Below are positions 59,221 to 64,000 of a stretch of 64,000 nt of DNA, one piece after another. The position numbers and the translations under genes were made by a program. Source of the stretch: Nakazawaea peltata (Eukaryota; Ascomycota; Pichiomycetes; Alaninales; Pachysolenaceae); the NCBI GenBank assembly GCA_001599355.1, contig BCGQ01000003.1, positions 808,468 through 872,467 on the forward strand, written 5' to 3'. Below the pieces are notes generated by a model. The model saw only the letters and a program-made list of their open reading frames with translations. It did not search any database and had not been told where the DNA came from. The first letter of the stretch is position 1. The number at the start of each line of letters is the position of its first letter.

Positions 59221-60763
59221 CTTACAGGATACACCTTGAGTTGATGAGAAGCTGATGTGGTGCTGATGTATTGCTGGTGTGATCTTTTGATGGCGCTTAC
59301 TCTCAGGCAAATTTTTAGAGTAGATTTTTTTGTTTGCGTTGAGAAGAGTCGTGGATGACCAAATTCCTGAAGGGGGAATTCATACACAAATGAACTAAAG
59401 GGAAGCGAGAACGGGGGAAGAAGTGCTGAAGGAGCGTTAAGGCAGAGAGGGTGCTGAGAGAATGCTAAGGAATTATCAAAACTATAAAGGGAGGAAATTA
59501 TAAGGGGGATATTATAGGCAGAAAATTATAGGCAGAAAATTAGGGGGGATATTAGGGGAGGCAAATTAAAGGATCAAAAATTAGGGGAGAGTAATCGGAG
59601 TCGGGGAAGCAGGGCAATACGAGATGCGAACTTTGATAGAAGGGCACAAGCATGACAAGTATAGAAAAGTGTATAAAAGAGGTTCAACACTACTACTACC
59701 GTAAATAATTTCATTCCCCTAATTCTTGAAAGATCATCATCATTCATGTTAGCCCCTTCTTATTCTTAACGGTTACTGCACCTCTGTATATATTAACCAA
59801 ATTGGGAACCCAATTCCGCAACTTCCCTCCTAGCTCTCCAAACAACCTTGAACTGAAGATGCGCCTACGAGATTCTTCCTTGTTGCAGTAAGGCAATAAC
59901 ACCACCAACAGTTCTCGGTCATCCCTGTTTAGTCTACTGCATCAAAGCCGTAATCAAAATGGCTCGGAACCTTGAGTGTAAACTTTCCTTTTAATTCTTA
60001 ATATTAGTAATCGAGCTGGGGCAAAGAGGGCAAGAAGGTGCTAAGCGCGGCGCACGTAATGCGGACTTGAAAACTGAAGTAATTCTCCAATACTGAGTTG
60101 AGATCAACTCCACTTAGTTGCTCCCATCCTCCTTCAAATCTTAATCCAGATCTTAATCGTGTTCTTGAAAATTCATTGTCTGGGCATTGTAAGGCTGAAC
60201 TCACGGCGGTGATATGTGGCTAAAGTACTATCATTTTCAACAAAAAGAAGCGCAAAACATCCCCGTTAACTACGCTAAAAAAATAAAATCCAAAGGGCAA
60301 AATATTTGCCCTTTTTTTTGCTCGCATCACAACGCAATATAACCAATTTATTGCGACTCTAGGCGACGATTCCGCTCATTACTCATTCTTGCCCTAAAAT
60401 TGTCCTTTATCTTATCAGTTTTGCCTCTGACCTCTGAATCAGTTTATAAATATTTCAATTCCCCAATAATTACTTACTGTCGTTTCCCCGATACTTCCCT
60501 TCTTTTGACCGATTCCGTGATATCATTGAGTTCATTGCAACTCTAGACTCCTTTGTACCTCACAACTGTCTTCAGCCACACCTTTTGACACCTCCCAATT
60601 TGTGTCCATTTTTCCCTTCATTTTGCCGACCCCCCCGAAGCTTCGCATCGAAGGCCGAGAAGAGAAAAATTTTTTGAATAGTTGAAAACGACCACAATCT
60701 CGCAACTGAATAGGAGTTGCTGTTGGGCGCTTAGCTTAGAATTGGTAGCTTTACTTGATTAGA
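59221..60763. promoter_or_regulatory. 1.54-kb divergent FZO1/GSH1 region
   Basis: FZO1-proximal sequence at 59500-59590 has repeated TTATAGGCAGAAAA and AGGGGGGATATT-type units. TTAGTAA, a Yap1-type oxidative-stress site, lies at 60004-60010, 754 bp before GSH1. AAATTGGGAACCCAATT near 59803 is a near-palindrome. No gene is seen; a reverse ORF at 60004-60204 looks random. Confidence 0.5.
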
Positions 60764-62734
60764 ATGGGACTTTTATCCTTGGGAACTCCATTCGAATGGA
60801 AGGACGCCCGTGAACATTCCGAACATGTTCGTTCTCAGGGTATCATCCAGTTAACGAAAATGTTCGAGGCTGCGGGCAAGAGACAGAATGATCCATTTCT
60901 TTGGGGTGATGAGGTGGAATATATGCTTGTGAAAGTAGATTCCGAGCTGCGATCCACCAAATTGCTGATCGACAAGGATGGTATATTGCATGATATGGAC
61001 GAAGGTGGTAAATACTATCAACTGGCTGTTCATGAGGATGTGTCGTTCCATCCAGAATATGGACGCTTCATGTTGGAGGCTACTCCTTTGAGACCTTATA
61101 ATGGTGATAAGGCTGCTGACTATGTATATGTTGAAAAGAATATGGAGAGTAGAAGAAAATTGGCAAAAGAGGCTCTTGGAGATGATTCTATCGTACCAGT
61201 AACTTTGACTTCTTACCCTAGAATGGGTACAGAAGGGTTTACTTACCCTGAAGTTAAGGTTGATCATAACGATCTGTCCAAGTCGTTGTTTTTGCCGGAT
61301 GAGATAATTAATCGTCATGTAAGATTCCCTACTTTGACACTGAATATCAGACGTAGAAGAGGTGCTAAAGTGGCTATCAATGTTCCATTATATCAAGACA
61401 CTCAGACACGTTCGAAGGACACAGTAGACCCAACTATTCCAAAAAGAGATTTATTCCCACTTCATGATAATGAGGCATTTGACGGTGCTGCATTACCTGG
61501 TCATATTTATATGGATTCTATGGGATTCGGTATGGGATGTTCTTGTTTGCAAGTGACAATGCAACTGCTGAACTTGAATCAGAGCAGATTCCTCTATGAT
61601 TCGTTACTGAACATTGCTCCATTGATGCTCTCATTATCCCTGGCCCTGCCTATTTACAGAGGATTCTTGCTGGACCAAGATGTTAGATGGAATGTGATCA
61701 GTGGTGCTGTCGACGACAGAACTCCAATGGAAAGAGGTGTACCACCATTACCTGGGCATAAAGCTAAGGGAGGTTTGAAAGAATCTACAGAAGTTAGAAG
61801 ACTCTCCAAATCTCGTTATGATTCCATTGATCAATATCTTGGAGATATTTCAGAGGATGGTTCCACTTTTGGATATTACAGACCTGAATACAATGATTTA
61901 CAAGTTGCTTTGAATGAGAAAGTACAAAAGACTTTGATGGAAGATGCCAAACTTGATAAGCAAATGCTGAATCATTTTGCTCATTTATACACCAGAGATC
62001 CAATTGTGGTTTTCAGTGAAATGCTCGAACAGGACAATAACACTGCTAATGATCATTTTGAGAATATTCAATCTACTAATTGGCAAACTTTGAGATTCAA
62101 ACCTCCAACTCAACTGGCTACCCCTGATAATAAAAATGCTATTGGTTGGAGAGTGGAATTCAGACCAATGGAGATTTCCATCACTGATTTCGAAAACGCC
62201 CTGTTCAGTACTTTTATCCCATTGCTTCTGAAGCTGATCTTGAAATACAAGCCTAATTTCTACATTCCAATGTCGTGCATTGAAAAAAACATGAAGATCG
62301 CGCATCAAAGAGACTCGTGCATTAACTCCACTTTTTATTTCCGCAAAGATATTCTGTCTACTGAAACGAATAGCATTCTGGAATTGTCATTGAACCAAAT
62401 TTTCAATGGGAGCGAAAATTTTGTTGGATTGATTCCTTTGGTGGAGAATTTGATACTGGAAGAGTTTGCACTGGAAACTGAATATCTGGCCAAGTTGAAA
62501 CTTTACTTGAAATTGATCTCATGCAGAGCCAATGGTACAATTCCAACGACTGCTAAATTCATCAGAAACTTCGTATTGGCTCATCCACAGTACAAGAAGG
62601 ATAGTGTAGTTTCTGAAGAGATTTCTTACGATTTGATTCAAAAATTGATAGATGTTACTAATTATGATCATCAACTGTTAAAAGAATTCTTTGGGGAATC
62701 CTTTGCGCAATCATTAATAGAGCTGGGATACTGA
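60764..62734 (+). CDS. GSH1: Gamma-glutamylcysteine synthetase (glutamate-cysteine ligase)
   Basis: First, rate-limiting enzyme of glutathione synthesis in the cytosol. The ATG chosen gives 656 residues starting MGLLSLGTPFEW, as in S. cerevisiae. Conserved blocks are GDEVEYMLV (metal/glutamate-binding region), FHPEYGRFMLEATP, DSMGFGMGCSCLQVT, DVRWNVISGAVDDRTPMERGV, HFENIQSTNWQTLRFKPP and GWRVEFRPMEI. Many CTG codons occur, and at least six are at positions that are Ala in S. cerevisiae Gsh1. It diverges from FZO1, with a Yap1-type site in the shared region. Confidence 0.97.
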   Translation: MGLLSLGTPFEWKDAREHSEHVRSQGIIQLTKMFEAAGKRQNDPFLWGDEVEYMLVKVDSELRSTKLLIDKDGILHDMDEGGKYYQLAVHEDVSFHPEYGRFMLEATPLRPYNGDKAADYVYVEKNMESRRKLAKEALGDDSIVPVTLTSYPRMGTEGFTYPEVKVDHNDLSKSLFLPDEIINRHVRFPTLTLNIRRRRGAKVAINVPLYQDTQTRSKDTVDPTIPKRDLFPLHDNEAFDGAALPGHIYMDSMGFGMGCSCLQVTMQLLNLNQSRFLYDSLLNIAPLMLSLSLALPIYRGFLLDQDVRWNVISGAVDDRTPMERGVPPLPGHKAKGGLKESTEVRRLSKSRYDSIDQYLGDISEDGSTFGYYRPEYNDLQVALNEKVQKTLMEDAKLDKQMLNHFAHLYTRDPIVVFSEMLEQDNNTANDHFENIQSTNWQTLRFKPPTQLATPDNKNAIGWRVEFRPMEISITDFENALFSTFIPLLLKLILKYKPNFYIPMSCIEKNMKIAHQRDSCINSTFYFRKDILSTETNSILELSLNQIFNGSENFVGLIPLVENLILEEFALETEYLAKLKLYLKLISCRANGTIPTTAKFIRNFVLAHPQYKKDSVVSEEISYDLIQKLIDVTNYDHQLLKEFFGESFAQSLIELGY

Positions 62735-62948
62735 AAGTAATTTATCAAACGTTCTTAATAATTTACATAAATGTATAGAAAACGATTTCCTTTGTGGTTT
62801 AAGAGTAATAATATGGCTGTGTGCTAGCATTTGCATAAAACGAGAGTCTGTGTATGTGTATATATATCTGTATCTATTCTTTACTCTACTCCTATATCTA
62901 ATCCTCTTGTTACCCTTAGCAATTTACGATATTACTCAACCTGAAATT
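62735..62948. other. GSH1 3' region
   Basis: Short AT-rich gap ending at the tRNA-Pro terminator; no gene seen. Confidence 0.4.
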
Positions 62949-62958
62949 AAAAAAAAAA
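62949..62958 (-). terminator. Pol III terminator of tRNA-Pro
   Basis: Ten consecutive A on the + strand (T10 on the transcribed sense strand) begin two bases beyond the tRNA 3' end. Confidence 0.93.
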
Positions 62959-62960
62959 CT

Positions 62961-63032
62961 GGGGCATACTGGGAATTGAACCCAGGGCCTCTCGCACCCA
63001 AAGCGAGAATCATACCACTAGACCACACGCCC
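62961..63032 (-). tRNA. tRNA-Pro(TGG)
   Basis: 72-nt cloverleaf on the reverse strand: acceptor GGGCGTG/TATGCCC (two G-U pairs), anticodon stem CTCGC/GCGAG, loop TTTGGGT with anticodon TGG (62998-63000), and T-arm CTGGGTTCAATTCCCAG. It differs from S. cerevisiae tRNA-Pro(UGG) only near the acceptor stem. No intron. Confidence 0.97.
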
Positions 63033-63506
63033 GTTTTGTATATTGACTTTTCCTCGCTAACATCCCTATCGTGAACCCTAGACTTTCTAAAATAGGAAAC
63101 AGCAACCACTCGGCAGTGTTGATCCACTAAAATTGCGCGTAATGAAGCTTTTTGAAAAGTTACTAAGATATTATTCAGAACTGAGGCGCTGAATCAAATT
63201 GTGGTGATGGTTACGAATTATAGGTCGGAACTTCAAGACAACTTGGTGTCTTTAACGGTAGTCTCATCAACTCTCTCAACCTTAAACAATTTCTCTTCTT
63301 TTCTTTTCAGTACCCCTTGCCCCCCACTCGCCCCTCCTCCTCCCCCTCCGATTTATCCCACGGTCTTTCCCCTTTAGTTAACCTACGGTGCGGGAAAAAT
63401 TCTTCCACAATTCCCCTTTTTCCAGATTTCTTGCTGTCGATTGATTGATTTAAAAATATAAATTAGATTGGGTTAATTCACATTTATAAATCAATTAATT
63501 GTCATT
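63033..63506. promoter_or_regulatory. MCR1 upstream region
   Basis: This 474-bp gap has a pyrimidine-rich tract at about 63297-63355 (runs of CCCC and TCCTCC) and an A/T-rich core promoter; no gene is seen. Confidence 0.45.
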
Positions 63507-64000
63507 ATGTTCTCTAGACTGACTCTCAACAGATTTGCCATTCCAGCCGCTGCCACCGCCGCTGTTGCCATCGGCTCCGCTTACTACCTTTCCTCCTTGT
63601 CTACTATTCAAAACGAAACTGGTAAGACTTTCACTGGTAGTGACGAATGGTTCGACTTGAAATTGAAGAAGGCCACCGCTATTAGTTCTGACACCAAACA
63701 TTACACTTTCGAGTTGAAGAACCCAGACGATGTCAGTGGTTTAGTTACTGCCTCCTGTGTCTTTGCTAAATTTGTCACTCCAAAGGGTTCTAACGTTGTC
63801 AGACCATACACTCCAATCTCTGATGTCGACCAAAAGGGTACCATTGACTTTGTCATTAAGAAGTACCCAGACGGTAAGTTCACCAACTACCTTGATGGTT
63901 TGAAGGAAGGTGACACTGTCCAATTCAAGGGTCCAGCTGTCAAGTTCAAGTGGGAGCCAAACGCCTTCAAGGAAATTGCTTTAATTGGTGGTGGTACCGG
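63507..64000 (+). CDS. MCR1: Mitochondrial NADH-cytochrome b5 reductase (start only)
   Basis: FAD enzyme transferring electrons from NADH; in S. cerevisiae it exists as outer-membrane and intermembrane-space forms. About 164 residues are in the window, with no stop before the right edge. An N-terminal positively charged stretch and hydrophobic Ala-rich span (about 10-30, AIPAAATAAVAIGSAYYL) serve as the signal-anchor. The flavin-binding RPYTPIS motif is near residue 100 and the NADH-binding GGGTG is at the window end. Expect about 140 further residues beyond the window. Confidence 0.95.
   Translation, partial: MFSRLTLNRFAIPAAATAAVAIGSAYYLSSLSTIQNETGKTFTGSDEWFDLKLKKATAISSDTKHYTFELKNPDDVSGLVTASCVFAKFVTPKGSNVVRPYTPISDVDQKGTIDFVIKKYPDGKFTNYLDGLKEGDTVQFKGPAVKFKWEPNAFKEIALIGGGT

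Noticed and set aside
60004-60204. Reverse-strand 66-codon ORF between FZO1 and GSH1
   Set aside because: Short, no family resemblance and overlaps likely promoter sequence.
1-64000. CUG read as serine (Candida-type code)
   Set aside because: Key CTG sites (IMP3, GSH1 FENA and HFAH blocks, MRPL9) are alanine in both yeast and human orthologues, not serine; Ser remains possible only at a few sites.

Overview
This window is chromosomal DNA from an ascomycete yeast (Saccharomycotina). It holds compact intron-poor genes with clear orthologues of Saccharomyces cerevisiae genes, two genes with short yeast-type introns (TACTAAC branch points) plus one more predicted, RPS27 with its intron directly after the ATG, and two nuclear tRNA genes. 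The strongest unusual signal is the genetic code. CTG codons repeatedly fall where IMP3, GSH1, MRPL9 and SLC1 have conserved alanine, so CUG is very probably read as alanine, not leucine or serine. That places the organism in the CUG-Ala clade (Pachysolen, Nakazawaea, Peterozyma); the genus cannot be fixed from this window. Proteins described here were read with the standard code, so each CTG-encoded 'Leu' should be read as Ala.

Layout: 1-4.6 kb, THS1 (cut by the window edge) and AIR1 diverge, followed by an unrecognised gene. 6.3-11.5 kb, SKG6/TOS2, IMP3, MRPL6 and MRPL9, an order that in S. cerevisiae is split over two duplicated regions. 11.6-19.3 kb, a Zn2Cys6 regulator, then RNA14, SAM37 and SEN15 in the same order and orientation as in S. 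cerevisiae. 19.5-27.2 kb, DLT1, PSG1, ANR2 and EXO84. 27.2-32.7 kb, a gene-poor stretch with one orphan probable regulator that has a 2.8-kb upstream region. 32.7-36.5 kb, a YMR226C-type dehydrogenase, a GPI-anchored SUN protein and a spliced RecA/Rad51-paralogue-like gene. 36.6-47.5 kb, LHP1, POL12, IST2, SLC1, PBN1 and WBP1. 47.8-56.2 kb, an F-box gene, POP8, RPS27, a MIC26/27-type gene, an unknown helical protein and CPS1. 56.4-64 kb, tRNA-Asp, FZO1, GSH1, tRNA-Pro and the start of MCR1.

The genes are ordinary housekeeping functions: translation and mitochondrial ribosome, RNA processing, secretory and plasma membrane, mitochondrial import and dynamics, and glutathione. No transposon, virus-like element or CRISPR was seen. 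Between genes there is a notable dispersed element, the 13-mer GGTGT[A/C/T]A[C/T]GATGT. It is present nine times in six intergenic regions, always where at least one gene ends and never in a purely divergent promoter, and it occurs in both orientations. It has no function I can name. Other structure includes eleven 11-bp repeats before SAM37, a six-copy TAACCG cluster, a Tbf1-like palindrome before RPS27, and a 52-nt inverted repeat that can fold as a three-way junction.
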